Positions 21,513 through 34,200 of a stretch of 64,000 nucleotides of DNA are shown here, in pieces. The DNA comes from Colocasia esculenta. Taxonomy: Eukaryota > Streptophyta > Magnoliopsida > Alismatales > Araceae. Within the stretch, counting starts at the first letter, position 1, and each line of letters begins with the position of its first letter. The position numbers and the translations under genes were made by a program. The stretch is from assembly GCA_014218235.1 (NCBI GenBank), contig CM024753.1:175932348-175996347 (forward strand). The letters run 5' to 3'. The notes beneath the pieces are model-generated. The model had not been told where the DNA came from. It saw only the letters and a list, made by a program, of their open reading frames with translations, and did no database searches.

Positions 21513-23123
21513 ATGGTTAGGGCGCCATGGCCGGTGAGCAGCTTGCTTTCGCTCCTTGGGAGCTACCCCGAGGTGATGCTCGCCATCGCCTGCTTCTTCG
21601 TCCTTCGCCTGCTGAACCAGAAGGTCCAGAACAGCAAACTCCCCCTCAGCTGGCCCGTCGTCGGCATGCTCCCGTACCTAATCACGCAGACACACCGCAT
21701 CCACGACTGGTGCACCGAGATCCTCCGAGAGAGCGGCTACACCTTCCGGTTCCAAGGTCCCTGGTTCGCCGGCGGCGAGGTCGTGATTACCTGCGATCCG
21801 GCCAACGTGAATCATGTCTTCAACGTCAACTTCGCCAACTACCCCAAGGGGGAGGACTTCGGCGACATCTTCGACATCCTCGGCAACGGCATCTTCAACG
21901 CCGATGCTGAGTCCTGGAAGAACCAGCGGCGAATGGCGCACTCCCTCATCAACCATGCCGGCTTCAGAGCTTTCGTCGCCCGGGCCAGCCGCGACAAGGT
22001 GAGCCGGGCGCTCCTCCCACTGCTGCAGGGCGTGGCGGCGCGGAACGGGGTGGTGGACCTGCAGGAGGTGTTCATGCGCTTCACCTTCGACTCCACCTGC
22101 AGCCTCATCTTCGGCAGCGACCCTGGAAGCCTCTCCCCAGACTTCCCCCGCGCCCCCTTCGCGCTGGCCATGGACGACGCCGAAGAGGTCATCCTGACCA
22201 GGCACATCATGCCCAAGATGTGGTGGGTGATACTGCGGTTGGTGGGGCTGGGAACGGAGCGAAAGTTCGCCATGGCCTGGGAGACCATTGACCGCTCCGT
22301 TGCCGAGTACGTTTCCAGAAAGAGGGAAGCGATCGCCTCCCAGCGACACAGTCCGGGGAGCCCCAAGGTCGACGACGGGGAAGAAGGCACCGACCTGCTC
22401 ACTTCTTACCTGAGGAACCAGGCAGAAGCCGGGAAGCGCGATGCCGATTTCGACAAGTTCCTCCGGGACACCACCCTGAACCTGATGATCGCCGGCAGAG
22501 ACACGACGAGTTCTGGCTTGGCGTGGTTCTTCTGGCTGGTTTCCACCAACCCCGACGTGGAGGCCAAGCTCCTGGAGGAGCTGCATGGCCACCTGTCGGA
22601 GGCAGCCGCCTCCGATCCGGACGCGCTCGTGGTGTTCGACCCAGTGGAGCTCAACAAGATGGTTTACCTGCACGCGGCCCTGTGCGAGTCGCTGCGGTTG
22701 TACCCGCCCGTACCCTTCGAGCGTAAGAACCCCGTCAAGGCGGAGGTCCTCCCCAGCGGCATCAAGGTGTACGAGTGGACGCGGGTGGTGTTCTCTCTCT
22801 ACGCCATGGGCAGGATGGAGGGCATCTGGGGCAAGGACTACGCCGAGTTCCGGCCGGAGAGGTGGATCTCGGAGAAGGGCAAGGTGAAGTATGAGCCCTC
22901 GTACAAGTTTCTCTCCTTCAACGCCGGGCCAAGGACGTGCCTCGGCAAGGACGTGGCTTTCACCCAGATGAAGGCAGTCGCCGCTGCCATGATCTACAAC
23001 TTCCAGTTCGAAGTAGTGCAGGGCCATCATGTGGCCCCCAAGGTCTCAATCATCCTCCACATGGAGAACGGGCTCAAAGTTAGGGTTAAGAGAAGGAGAA
23101 CCGCCGCCGCTGCTCTGAGCTAG
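21513..23123 (+). CDS. Cytochrome P450, CYP96 type (MAH1-like alkane/fatty-acid hydroxylase), intronless
   Basis: An uninterrupted 536-residue ORF of normal P450 length. It has an N-terminal membrane anchor (about residues 15-33) followed by the hinge LPLSWPVVGMLP (about 42-53), the oxygen-binding I-helix motif AGRDTT (327-332), the K-helix ESLR (E392, R395), the PERF-region RPERW (447-451), and the haem-binding FNAGPRTCLG with the ligand Cys476. The segments CDPANVNHVFNVNFANYPKG and ILGNGIFNAD are typical of the CYP86 clan and of CYP96. Arabidopsis CYP96A15 (MAH1) performs mid-chain hydroxylation of wax alkanes, and rice CYP96B4 affects growth. This protein likely sits in the endoplasmic reticulum membrane and hydroxylates alkanes or fatty acids; the exact substrate is not visible in sequence. 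The first ATG of the frame is used. High third-position GC and lack of introns fit a monocot CYP96. All key residues are present, so it looks functional. Confidence 0.93.
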   Translation: MVRAPWPVSSLLSLLGSYPEVMLAIACFFVLRLLNQKVQNSKLPLSWPVVGMLPYLITQTHRIHDWCTEILRESGYTFRFQGPWFAGGEVVITCDPANVNHVFNVNFANYPKGEDFGDIFDILGNGIFNADAESWKNQRRMAHSLINHAGFRAFVARASRDKVSRALLPLLQGVAARNGVVDLQEVFMRFTFDSTCSLIFGSDPGSLSPDFPRAPFALAMDDAEEVILTRHIMPKMWWVILRLVGLGTERKFAMAWETIDRSVAEYVSRKREAIASQRHSPGSPKVDDGEEGTDLLTSYLRNQAEAGKRDADFDKFLRDTTLNLMIAGRDTTSSGLAWFFWLVSTNPDVEAKLLEELHGHLSEAAASDPDALVVFDPVELNKMVYLHAALCESLRLYPPVPFERKNPVKAEVLPSGIKVYEWTRVVFSLYAMGRMEGIWGKDYAEFRPERWISEKGKVKYEPSYKFLSFNAGPRTCLGKDVAFTQMKAVAAAMIYNFQFEVVQGHHVAPKVSIILHMENGLKVRVKRRRTAAAALS

Positions 23124-23439
23124 GGAGAATACCTGGAGGAAGGCGAGCTAGGTAGCCCATCGTGGATACGTACCATGCACCAGTTACAGTGTGACCGTGC
23201 ATGTTAGATGGGGTACGCTTGGTCATGGAGTCATGGACGCATGCAGCATGAAGCCAGTGCGGTTACGTGATCGGAAAATTTTTTTTTTGAAATGTCTATT
23301 GAAGCTGCAGGTTTTTTAGATTTGTTATAAATGGGTGGCCCCACTTAAATTATTCGGAGTGACCTGATCTCACGGTTGGCTGTGCCATGGTTCTTCGATT
23401 CTTCCATTTTTTTTATCTTTCTCCACATCTTATATATCG

Positions 23440-23660
23440 GGTTTAAATGATATTTAGTTGAAATAAAATTTTAAACATAAGTTAATTAAAAGATGATACA
23501 AATTATGATAATTTTATATTTAATTTTTTAAATTAATTTTTTGTCCAGTAAAAATTATCTCAAAAAATTATTAAGTTGACTTAATCTCAATATTTATACA
23601 TCAATTATTTCTAATATTTATGTTTTTAGAATCAATATATTTTTTGATAATTATGATGAT
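23440..23660 (-). repeat. Diverged fragment related to LTR-like segment C
   Basis: The reverse complement aligns by eye over about 200 bp with 27766-27960, sharing blocks such as ATTCTAAAAACATAAATATT and GAGATTAAGTC, at roughly 70 percent similarity. It marks an old relative of element C beside the P450 gene. Confidence 0.55.
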
Positions 23661-24221
23661 TTTAAATTTGACTTTATTTTAATATGACGTCTTATCGAGA
23701 TGCACATAATCAAAGTCGTGTCGAAATCAGAATTGATTGTACCGCTACATATCATGATGATACGGTTGATATGTACCACTGCGTATCATGACGATATGGT
23801 CGATGTGTACTATCCCACAGTCCATTACCCCCTCTTTTTTAAAATTGTCCTCCCCCACATCTGTCCCATCATCATAGACAATTGTAAGAAAAGAAATAAT
23901 TATAATGAATTTTCTCATTTTTATTAAATATATATTTAAAATTATTTATTTATATTAGATAATATATAAATTATATAAATATTAAAAAATAATTCAAATG
24001 ACCATACCAGACAAAATGTCTGAATCCGTCCCTGCGCTTGGTTCTTTCTAATGGGTGTTGTTCATTAATCACGCCCACAAGAAATAACGGTGGTTTTAAA
24101 TGTAAAGTGTGTCCATATGATGTGACGAGTGTTACGTCTGACAAGTACCGTACCGCAGGCTTAAAAGTGATGCGGTCATGATTCCCAGAGAGCTGCTTAC
24201 TAGGTAGTAATTAAGCTGATT

Positions 24222-24265
24222 GGTGGGGTGCTGGACCCCACACAGGTGGGACCTGGCACCCCACC
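24222..24265. repeat. Short perfect inverted repeat
   Basis: GGTGGGGTGC (24222-24231) pairs with GCACCCCACC (24256-24265) across a 24-base loop that itself contains GGACCCCACA and GGTGGGACC. It could form a GC-rich hairpin. Confidence 0.5.
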
Positions 24266-24800
24266 ACGTGGGCGTTGCTACATTTTCTCTGGAGAATAAT
24301 TTGATGCAAATTTTTTATTTGCAACAAGTGTTGCAAATGTAACAGGATTTATTACTTCATGATCTTATTATAATAATATTTCATATAATAATTACATAAC
24401 CTTAAGGAGTTGAGTGGCAAATTTTTATTAGATTTACAACACTTGCTGAAAATTAAAGAGTTTTTCTTTTCTCTGACGAAACTCTAATTCACATAGGGCC
24501 GGTTGGTATCGGGATAGAGAGAGAAGAATAGGAATAGGCATAACTTTATTCTTATCATGGAGATGGAAGTGAGGATAAGATTATTTTATTTTATTTTTTG
24601 CCTTCAATAATATTATGATGTATAAATAATTTAACTATAATATTACGTTAATTAATTATTAAGATTGTATTTAATATCATAATGGTAACATTCCTCGTGA
24701 CTATTGTACAATGTTAATTACAATAGTTATATGTAATATAATAATAGTAACATTACTAAGTTTATTACTAGATCAATTATTTTAATAACATTATTATGTT

Positions 24801-26229
24801 TGTTGACTCTTTTATCTCCATGATTATTTATTTTGGTGATAACAAAAATCTCAAAATTATATGTCTTTAATCATGACAATACATTAAATACATATCCTCG
24901 TATCTAATGTAGTCATTTGTTTAGTCGCATATGCATTCTCATTATTGGTGTCGACACATGATATCGACCTGTGTAATATATACAAGTGTTAGCAAATGAT
25001 GCATATGTGTTGACACATACTTATCTTTTCATTCTTGTTGATTTATGTTTTTCTTATTGATCTTGATGGCATTTTGTTTTAATATCTATTTTTCATTAAG
25101 TTTGTCAACAATATAAGTAAGTATTTTCATGACTTCAAGAATCATCATTATAAGTATTCTAAAAAGACTCAAGTAAAGTCCATATTATTTTCTTCATGGA
25201 AAATTTTCTTAAGTCCATATTGATTAATGTCCAAGCCTCCTACCGGCTAATGAACAAAGGACATACCAATTAGTGACTTAGTTTCCTATCGATTCTTGAA
25301 GAAAGTTTATATCGATTGAAGAAAAAGTTTCTATCAATTGAAAAATAGATTTGTATCGATAGAGAAACAAGTTCCTATCGAGTGGAGAACAAGTTCGTAT
25401 CGATTGAAGAACAAATTTCTATTGATTGGAGAACAAGCTCTAATCGATTGAAGAACAGAACAAATACTTATTATGTTCCGATTGGTGTCATTTTCATACT
25501 GATTGATGTTTATTTGTCTATAGATAATTGATTGATATTCACTTAAGTTCTGTTTCACATTGATTGATGAACAATTTCCTTTGGTGCCCAAATCCACTTC
25601 ATTTCAAATTTGGCTCTCATATTTTTACATAAGATCTTTGCATATCTCTAACATTAAATGCACATTCAATCTTTTTCCGACACAGGTTGTATGTTCACAC
25701 CTTGAACATGTCACTGATAGCCTTTCTTTCTTATCAGTCAAAAAGGGAGCTACCTGGAATAGAAATCTGACAGCATAATTTTTGAACATTTGTAGCAGAG
25801 GTATGGGTGTCTGACTAGCAAATGAAATTTCACCTAACATCTTCCTCTCTGTGCATTAAATGCTTATAGATGCTCAATGCATATGCAAACCTAAATTTGA
25901 ACACACTAGCGTTGGAAACTTGCTAGCCTAAAGACTAAAAGATAGCCAATGAATTGAAAGCCTACAAGAACATCTATTGAAGATCTAATGGCTACTGAAG
26001 ATGTGTCTAACGGCTGGATTACACAAAGGCAATGGGAAGATTTATTGTCTAACGAAATAAGAGTAGAAGAGAAGAAGGAGCTGGAGCTAAAGACTCAACA
26101 ACTATCTTCTACTAAGAATATATAAGAGAAGGAGAGGAGGCAGTCGCCAAACAAGATGTTTTCCTCACCAGAAAAACATCTAAAGTTTTAAGGAGCACAC
26201 CAAAGGCCAGATCCTTCCAAAACCTAAAG
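24801..26229 (+). repeat. Probable copia-type LTR fragment, cut by LTR D
   Basis: Begins TGTTGACTC and soon reads TTTTGGTGATAACAAAA, similar to the U3 start of the Sirevirus-like LTRs here. It carries an array of a roughly 30-bp motif (TATCGATTGAAGAACAAG) at about 25260-25470 and a TATA-like AATATATAAGAG near 26115. It stops abruptly at LTR D. No partner LTR was found, so both the family and the left end are tentative. Confidence 0.4.
25260..25470 (+). repeat. Short array of TATCGATTGAAG units
   Basis: About seven copies of a roughly 30-bp unit with core TATCGATTGAAGAACAAG, diverged between copies. The core contains the palindrome ATCGAT. Confidence 0.75.
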
Positions 26230-27546
26230 TGTAACGGCGCGATCGCTCGGATCCATGTTTTAGCGGTTCTAGTGTGGTGCTCTTGATCAGTGTGTGGTCA
26301 CTGAGCCTTGCTTGTGGTCTCCGTACATTGTGTGCGCATTGTGGGCTAGAGGTTCAAGCCCAAATAGCCCACAGGTTCAATGGTTGTGAACGTGACGGAG
26401 CAGGACGTCGCGTTTTGAACACAACGATCTCCTACGTCATGTTCTTCTCACCGCCTTTGTGACGTGTGGCGTTCTGAGTTCCGATTGGTGATGGTTAGGG
26501 TGGTCGAGTTTCACATGTTGTAAACGCGACGTATGCCTCCGTCACGATTTTGACTGAGTGTTTAATTGCCCTATTTTGGCCAGACAGAGTAGAGGAGCTC
26601 TATCCGGCGTGAGGGCGAGGTTGCTGTGCGGCGTTTTGGCGATTTTGACTTCCACGTGGTTCGTGCGGTGCGATTTCCACGCGTGAAGGGTGTCTGGAGC
26701 ATGGGTGCACCGGTGGTGTGGTGTTCTTCACGTTTTGCGGGCTCTCCGAGTTGGTAGGGAGAATTCCTCTTTTATTTTGTGTTATTTAATTGGCTTACAG
26801 CCTTTAAAGCATGATAGAATGGCATATGGTAGTTTATCTTCTGTTTTATAAGCTTATGTATGAATGGTATGGTGTGTGGAATGGGTTTCTGGAGGAGGAA
26901 GGAGGGTTCAGCCGCCTTCCTGAGGAGGCGACAGACTAAACCGTCGCGTTTTGGTGTGGAACGCGACTCCTTGGGCCATCGCGTTCATGTGTTCCAATTG
27001 GGTTGGACCGACTGGTCTGGACACGACCACTTGACTACCGCATTCTTGTTGAATGCGTCGGTATGGTCCGTCGCGATTCTGTGTATGGTTTAGTGTGATC
27101 TTTGTCGCAACGTATCATTGCGTCGCGATTTGCTCTTTGACTGTCGATGTTGACCGTTTTGCCTGAAGGTGATGTATTAGGCCGTCGCGATATGGTCGCG
27201 ACACTGGGCTTTGTCGCGTTAGGTTTGGAATCGCGTCGGGGTAGGTCATCGCGTTCTTAAAGGCGACGTCTGTGTTCGTCGTGATTTGGCTTCTGAGATA
27301 TGTTTGTAACGCTTGGGCTGTGATGGTCTGGTGTTGACCTAGCCCTGGTTTTCTAGGGTGTTGTTAAGGTGTTTAAGTTGTCTCTATAATTAATAAAGCA
27401 TGTTATAGGCTTTATGGGTTGGATTATGATTAATTAGTGAATTAGGTTAATTATGATATTATGCTAATTATGTGGTTAGTCTGCCTGTGGCTTAGTGTTG
27501 CCATGGAGGTCATGAAATGACCAATGACAGGCAAGGTTATTATGTG
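26230..27546 (+). repeat. LTR D, left part (split by nested insertions)
   Basis: Starts TGTAACGGC, the exact complement of the end GCCGTTACA at 55711. It carries many GTCGCG / CGCGAC motifs and resembles chromovirus (Tekay-type) LTRs. It is continued at 53927-55711. The last 30 bp before the break, from CATGAAATGACC to GGTTATTA, recur almost exactly at 53927. Confidence 0.6.
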
Positions 27547-28192
27547 TGTAACACCCCAAATTTAATATTAAAATAATAATATGATATCAAAAATTAGATA
27601 AGATTCTAATTTTCATAAATGCTTATTAGAAACCTGATTATCTTTACTTTAGAGATGTTTCTACATTATAAAGTGACCCAGATACTGTCTTCAGATGTGC
27701 GCACTCTAACAGAGCAGCACTAGAATTCAGTAACGGAATTAAAATTTGACAACACCATAATTCTCAGAAAAATATACTTATTCTAAAAACATAAATATTA
27801 TGAATTATTGACGCACATATATCGAGATTAAGTCGACCTAATGATTTGTTGGTTAATTTTTAATTGACGAAAAAAATAATTCAAAAAAATAAACTAAAAT
27901 TACTACAATTTGTAAAACCTTCTAATTAGCCTAAGTCTGAAATTTCACCTTAATCAAACATCATTTAGATATAAAAATATGATCTTAAAGAAGTTTAAAC
28001 AAATTAATTTGATTTTTTCACACACGTATATGGGTTTCATGATGGCGGCTGCTGCGTGTTGGCCTTTGGTGAAGCCTTATCCCAAATAAAAAGTGTGGCA
28101 AGTGAAGAAGGCTTTGGAGGTGATGAGGATTCTCCTCATCTACGTGGTGGTCATGCAAGAGGGTCGCCAAGTCCATAAAAGGCCTTCTAAAC
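27547..28192 (+). repeat. LTR-like segment C, left part
   Basis: Starts TGTAACACCCC, a common gypsy LTR start, and runs to a TATA-like CATAAAAGGC near 28174. Element A then interrupts it with a TAAAC target duplication. It resumes at 38454. Confidence 0.5.
28188..28192. repeat. Target site duplication of gypsy A (left copy)
   Basis: TAAAC here equals 38449-38453 directly after the 3' LTR. Confidence 0.75.
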
Positions 28193-31075
28193 TATAGCAA
28201 CCTGAATTTTGAGAAAAAAATAATTAAATAATAAATTAAAAACTCAGTTAAAGGGATATTCAATGAAAAGAGCATTAAATAAAACCAATTAAATGGAAAA
28301 GAGTAATGGGCTTTGCTTAATGGATCCTCTAGAATTTATTTAGTCAAAATATGAATTTATAAATAGGGAATAAAAAGAAAATACCCTAAATTCGGAGTCT
28401 TAATATCTCCTAAATAGAAAAGGATTCTTTAAGCATTAAAAGAGGCAATAAGAGTTGGAATTGGATTCCTAAACCTACCCCATATAGTCTAGCACGAATT
28501 TAGATACTATCCTAACCTAATTAGAGATTGGAAAGCAGAGAGGAAATGTGGAGTTAGGAAATCTCGTAATTAAGAGGAATTGAGTAGTAGTAGGAATAGG
28601 AACTTGTATTTATATAAATACACCTCTTAAACCCTCTTGGGCGACCCTAGCTCGTTGCCAAAGGTTGTTGGATGGGAGAAGAGGTCAAGGAGGAGAGGAT
28701 CTCGTGGGGAGAAGGAGTTCTTGGAGCTTCTTCCTCGTTCTTGGAGTTCTAAGCCCTAGAAGATAAATCGAGTCAAAGGTAGGCATTCTCACAAGCAAAA
28801 CCAAATCAAATCCATCTATAGGTAGTTCCAATTACCAGGAACAAAAGCCCTCTTGTTTCATAATTTTTCATCGAGCCAATCTTTTGTTCTTGATTTTAGA
28901 AGTTCTGCAAACATGATAACCACGAGACATCATGTTTAATTCAAATCTCTATGAATACTTGATCCCATGCTACGAAATTTTTACTGTAGACACTTCATGT
29001 TGTTAGGGATCTTTTTCCCCTAAAAGCCCTAATTTTTGTTGAGCATGTTGCTCGAATTAAATCAATCTTACTCTGTGTATCATATTCTGTGTTACTCATT
29101 ATTGTTCATGCTCAAACCATGTTCAAACCATGCTCTCTCTCTAATTCCTATTTACTAGAAGCACTCTCACATGTCTAGTTTCATTTGCCCCTAGTTTCAT
29201 GATTTTTCATCGTGTATACATTAGTTATGATTTTTTGAACGACCCTATATCAAAATCTAATATTCGGGACCGCAATCCAAGACAGAGCAGAACTCTGTCA
29301 GACTCAGTCCACGGACTTGAGAACGTGACTGCCCGACAGGTCGCGTTCTCAAGCCCATCGCGACGCCTCTTCTTGTCGTGTTCTGAACGCGACAGGAAAC
29401 CCCGTCGCGTTCTGGCCGCCTGAGCAGACAGCCCTATCGCGACCCGTGCAGGACCCTGTCGCGTTCCATCATGACCCTGTCGCGACCCTTACATGGGTAC
29501 GTCGCGTTCACAGGATTTTGCATGAAAACCCATAAAATTTGTTACTCTCACTTTCTAAAATATTCTTACGCCTTTTTCACAGTCACATACGCAGTAAAAA
29601 CACCTGTTTTAAATTGGAGCCATATTGAATGCTTTAAATCACATATTCACGACTTCTTTTCTATCTATGATTTCTCATAATGTATCTGGTAATTTATTGC
29701 AATAAAGTATATTAATGGCCCTATTTTAAAGGACTTGTATTCGTTTCTTGCGTTGTTTATATACCGATATCGACGCTCCACTGTTCTAGAATTCCTCTAG
29801 AACGTCGAGCACCTGTTTTTATAAACACACTTTACTTGGCTTGTGGTGAACTCTCCGTCAGATATTCCTTTCGCCGGACTAGTGAACCCTTGCACAAGGC
29901 CTCCGTAAGTCTCCTCTGATCATGGATTCCCACATGGTCGACGAGCCGGTTGTACCCTAACACCCATTACACCTTTAGGGATCGATATGATCCAAATGGC
30001 TATTAGAAGTTCACTCTCGTCTTACATCATGCCGGACCTCTGGACCTGTGCTTAACATGCCCAGTGGTAGGGTCGTGAGTTCCACCTGACTGCCAACACC
30101 AAGTGCGCGTGTTGTGCAACTGTTACTATCGCATGTTTACTCGTCCATTACGTGCAATGTCCACTAGCTCTCATATGTACTCTACTCGCTCGTCTATTCA
30201 CGTTCTCTCTACTATCTCGTATATTCATCTAGTGCTCCTAACTATTCTTGGTGCTCTATATTGGCCATTGACTGATTGTCTAAAGATACATATAACCAAT
30301 GTCTGGCAATATATAAAGGGCCCGATCTGGTCCTGGGATGTGCGCCCGGAAAGTTCTAGTGCCCATGGGAGTTAAATGATCAGAGTGTTTGGCATTACAC
30401 TCAAGTGCTATCTATCTCGACTATCTATATGACAATCAAAACACCAAATGTGCTATACTCTCTCGATGTCTAGAATGACAAACAAGTGCTATACTCATCG
30501 TGCTATTATTATACTTGTGCTAGTTGTGCTATGGCCATCCTTCTATTCGTGCTATACTGGATACTTATGCTATTTTTGGAAACTATACTCGATCACGTGC
30601 TATTGTGCTATCCTGTTACCTGTTGTGCTATCTCTTGCTATATTTTGACTCTCTTGTACCTGCTATCTTTAGATACTCTGCCATTAAATGCGTTAATTAT
30701 TTAAAGCCTGCTTGAGCCTGAGATTATGTCCTACTGGGCATTATCGCTCACCCTATGTTATTTGATGTTGTGTTCTCAGGTGAGACCGAGGATGACACAT
30801 ACACTCACGAGGAAGGGAATGACCAAGAGTGAAGCCAGGAGTACCCTCGTCATTATATATCTTAGAGTTGTAGTTAGTTATTTCCTTTTATTGCAATGTA
30901 ATTGGCCCTATAGAATGGCTCTGATTTTAGTGGTTGTAACTAGACATTGAAAAGTTATTAATGAGAAAGATTTGCTTTAGTATTATTCAATGTGCAATTT
31001 TGATGTCTAGATTCGCTCTATACCTTTTTCTTGCAACTGCCTTCACGCTCCGATATTCCGCGTCGGGGCGTGATA
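28193..31075 (+). repeat. 5' LTR of gypsy A
   Basis: Nearly the same as 35604-38448. A TATA box TATATAAATA is at 28611-28620, and an array of GTCGCGTT / TCGCGACC motifs lies at about 29320-29510. It ends GGGCGTGATA where the 3' LTR has GGGCGTGACA. Confidence 0.88.
28611..28620 (+). promoter_or_regulatory. TATA box in gypsy A 5' LTR
   Basis: TATATAAATA, conserved in the 3' LTR as TATATAAAACAC near 36010. Confidence 0.6.
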
Positions 31076-31081
31076 GTTTTG

Positions 31082-31093
31082 TGGTATCAAAGC
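31082..31093 (+). other. Primer binding site of gypsy A
   Basis: TGGTATCAAAGC, a one-base variant of the methionine-tRNA site TGGTATCAGAGC, six bases after the LTR end. Confidence 0.8.
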
Positions 31094-31278
31094 CTAGGTT
31101 ATTCTAAGTATAGGGTGATCTAGGTTGACCAGCCTCGACTAAGAGTCAGTAATCCTACCTATGAGAGATGTGGGTAGAACCATGGGTAACTAGCTAAAAT
31201 AAACTCACACACGCACAAATTAAACTTTTAATCAGCATTATAACTATCAAACTATTTTGTAGGAACTAAACAGCTACA

Positions 31279-34200
31279 ATGACTGCGGAGCGTGCCCATA
31301 TGAGAAGCGCAACAGTCCCTCTAGGAACTGACTCGTGCCATACTACAAGCCACCCAGCAAGGCGGTGGTAACCGCGGAGGGAACCAACCGGGTGCAGGTG
31401 AGCTGCATCGCAATTTCAGGGGTATGAACCCGCCTAGGTTCAGTGGGTCTACGGATCCAGATGAAGCGGAGCACTGGCTAAAGGAAACGGAAAGAATCTT
31501 TCGTGTAATGCAATGTGCGGATGGAGACAACTCCTATTAGCGACATTCCAACTAGAGAAGGATGCCCGCCATGGTGTGAGTCCCGTGAAGCCACAAGAGC
31601 AACGCCAATTTACTTGGGCCGAATTTAGGAAGCTTATAATGCTAAGTACTTCTCTGAACGAGTACAGGAAAAGAAAGCTGCTGAATTCGCTGCTCTTAAA
31701 CAGCGAAGCCTGACAGTAGCAGAATACGAAGCCTAATTTTCTAGACTGCAAATATGCTGAACATCTGATCAACACTGAGAGAATGAAGGCTAAGCGCTTT
31801 CTAAATGGCCTTAAGCCTCAGTACATCACTCAACTCTCACCGTTCGACATCCCGACCTACGCCGAGATGGTGAAGAGGGCTCAGCTGCTAGAAGATGCTA
31901 CGGACTTCACCGACCGTATCAAGGGGAAGTTCGTAAAGAAAGAAATGACATCGGGACCAGCATCTACCAAGCTGACCAACGGCAAAAAGCGTCCTTTCCA
32001 CCCAACTGAAGGATCCAGCCAGGATAGGAAACCCAAGGTCTTCATCCCCAACACTCCAACAAGAGCCACTGCAAACACTGTGACAAGCCTGGTCACACGG
32101 CTGATGAATGCTGGAGAAAAGGCGGAGCGTGTCTGCGCTGCGGAGTCGTGAGCATCGCATACCCGAGTGCTCGATGCTGAAAGAAAATGAGAAGCGCACT
32201 GCTATGCCTAAGAAACAGGGCAGGCTGCAAGCCCTGCACAATGAAGAAACCATCGAGGAAGGTGGCATGGTAGAAGGTACCCTGCAAGTCTTTTCTTTGC
32301 CAGCATTTGTATTATTTGATACTGGAGCTACTCATTCATTCATATCTCAACACTTTGCTGATACCCTGACTGCAAAACCTACAACCATGTTGTGAATTCT
32401 CTGTCACAACACCCTTGGGGAGAAGGAGAAACTAAACCAATACTTTCCATCTGCCGATGTAATGATCGGAGACCTTAACCTAAAGGCCGACCTGGTATGT
32501 ATGTCCATGGAAGGGTATGATGTCATATTGGGAGCCGACTGGTTGTCCCATATGGGGCAAGCGTTGATTGTAAGAAAGGAAGGGTGACGTTTAGTGACTT
32601 TCCTAAATTAGCATTCACTGGGATTAGACATAAGAGACGGATGTCTCTAGTCTCCGCCATAAAAGCCCATAACATGATAAGAAATGATGTTTTGCTTTCC
32701 TTGCGGCCGTCATAGTCGCAAAGAAGGGTTCAAAATAGAAGACATCCACATATCCAGACTACCCAGATGTATTCCCTGAAGACTTACCCGAATTCCCCCT
32801 GAACGTGACGTCAACATCGCCATTGAGTTGACTCCTGGAGCTGCCCAGTATCACGTCAACCGTACCGATGTCGCCTACCGAATTGAAAGAACTAAAAGCA
32901 CAACTGATGGAGCTGCTAGAGAAGGGTTCATCAGACCAAGTACCTCCCCTTGAGGAGCACCTGTGCTATTCGTCAAGAAGAAGGATGGGTCGATGAGGTT
33001 GTGCATCGACTATCGACAACTCAATCAGCTTACCATCAAGAACAATATCCATTGCCTAGGTCGACGACTATTCGACCAAATTTCTGGAGCGCAATATTTC
33101 TCCAAGATCGTCTTCGATCTGGCTATCACCAAATGAGGATCAGGATGACGATATCTTCAAAACGGCTTCAGGAGCAGGTATGACATTACGAATTTGTTGT
33201 TATACCTTTTGGTCTAACCAATGCTCCTGCAGCCTTTATGCAACTCATGAACATTATATCGGCCATACCTTGAAAAATTTGTGGTCGTCTTCATCGACGA
33301 TATCCTCATATATTCAAGACCAAGGAGATCATGAAGAACACTTGAGGACCGCACTGCAAGTCTTACGAGACAACAAACTATATGCAAAATTAAGCAAGTG
33401 TGAGTTCTGGCTCGAAGAAGTGTCTTTCTTGGGCCATGTCATCTCAAAGGACGGCATCTCTGTTGATCCCTTCAAAGTCGAAGTTGTACTCAACTGGGAG
33501 AGACCAACAACGTCACCGAAGATAAGAAGCTTCCTAGGACTGGCTGGCTACTACAGACGTTCATAAGGACTTCTCAGGATCGCTGTTCCTCTCACGCGTC
33601 TGACACGAAAGGAAATCCATACTCCTGGAGTAAAGAGTGTGAGAAGAGTTTCCAAACCTCAAAGACTGTCTTACCTCAGCACCGGTTCTCCCTCTGCCAA
33701 TAGAGGAGAAGGTTTCTCTGTCTACACCGATGCCTCAGGAATCAGGCTAGGATGTGTACCATGCAAAGGAGAGGTCATCGCCTATTCTTCAAGACAACTG
33801 AAGACACATGAAGTCAACTACCCTGTACATGATCTCGAGCTGGCTGCTGTGGTCTTTGCTTGAAGATTTGGAGACACCTATCTATATGCGAGCAATTCAC
33901 TGTCTACTCAGACCATAAAAGTCTAAAGTACCTATTCTCCCAGAAAGACTCAACATGAGGCAGAGAAGATGGTTAGAATATCTAAAGGACTTCGATTTCA
34001 ACATCCAGTACCATCCAGGTAAGGGAAACGCCGTGGCTGATGCTCTTAGTAGAAAGCCAATGGCATCTATCTCAAGTCTAGTCCTTGCGAGATGCAATTA
34101 CTTGAACAATTCGCGGGCTAGACTTAAATATTGAACTAGGGATGATCATGTTTTGATTGCCAATCTCAAGATCCAATCCGATCTGCTGGAGGAAATCAAG

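Larger units (their letters stand above)
23124..24800. other. CYP96 3' flank and intergenic sequence
   Basis: AT-rich sequence with no credible gene. A possible polyadenylation signal AATAAA lies at 23462-23467. A short tandem duplication around ATATGTACCACTGCGTATCA is seen near 23735-23800. Confidence 0.5.

Noticed and set aside
21678..23030. 450-codon open frame on the minus strand of the P450
   Set aside because: It is the antisense shadow of a very GC-rich coding region. The plus frame carries all P450 motifs.
26353..26365. B-box-like GGTTCAAGCCC suggesting a tRNA gene
   Set aside because: No A box, acceptor stem or cloverleaf surrounds it, and it lies inside LTR D.
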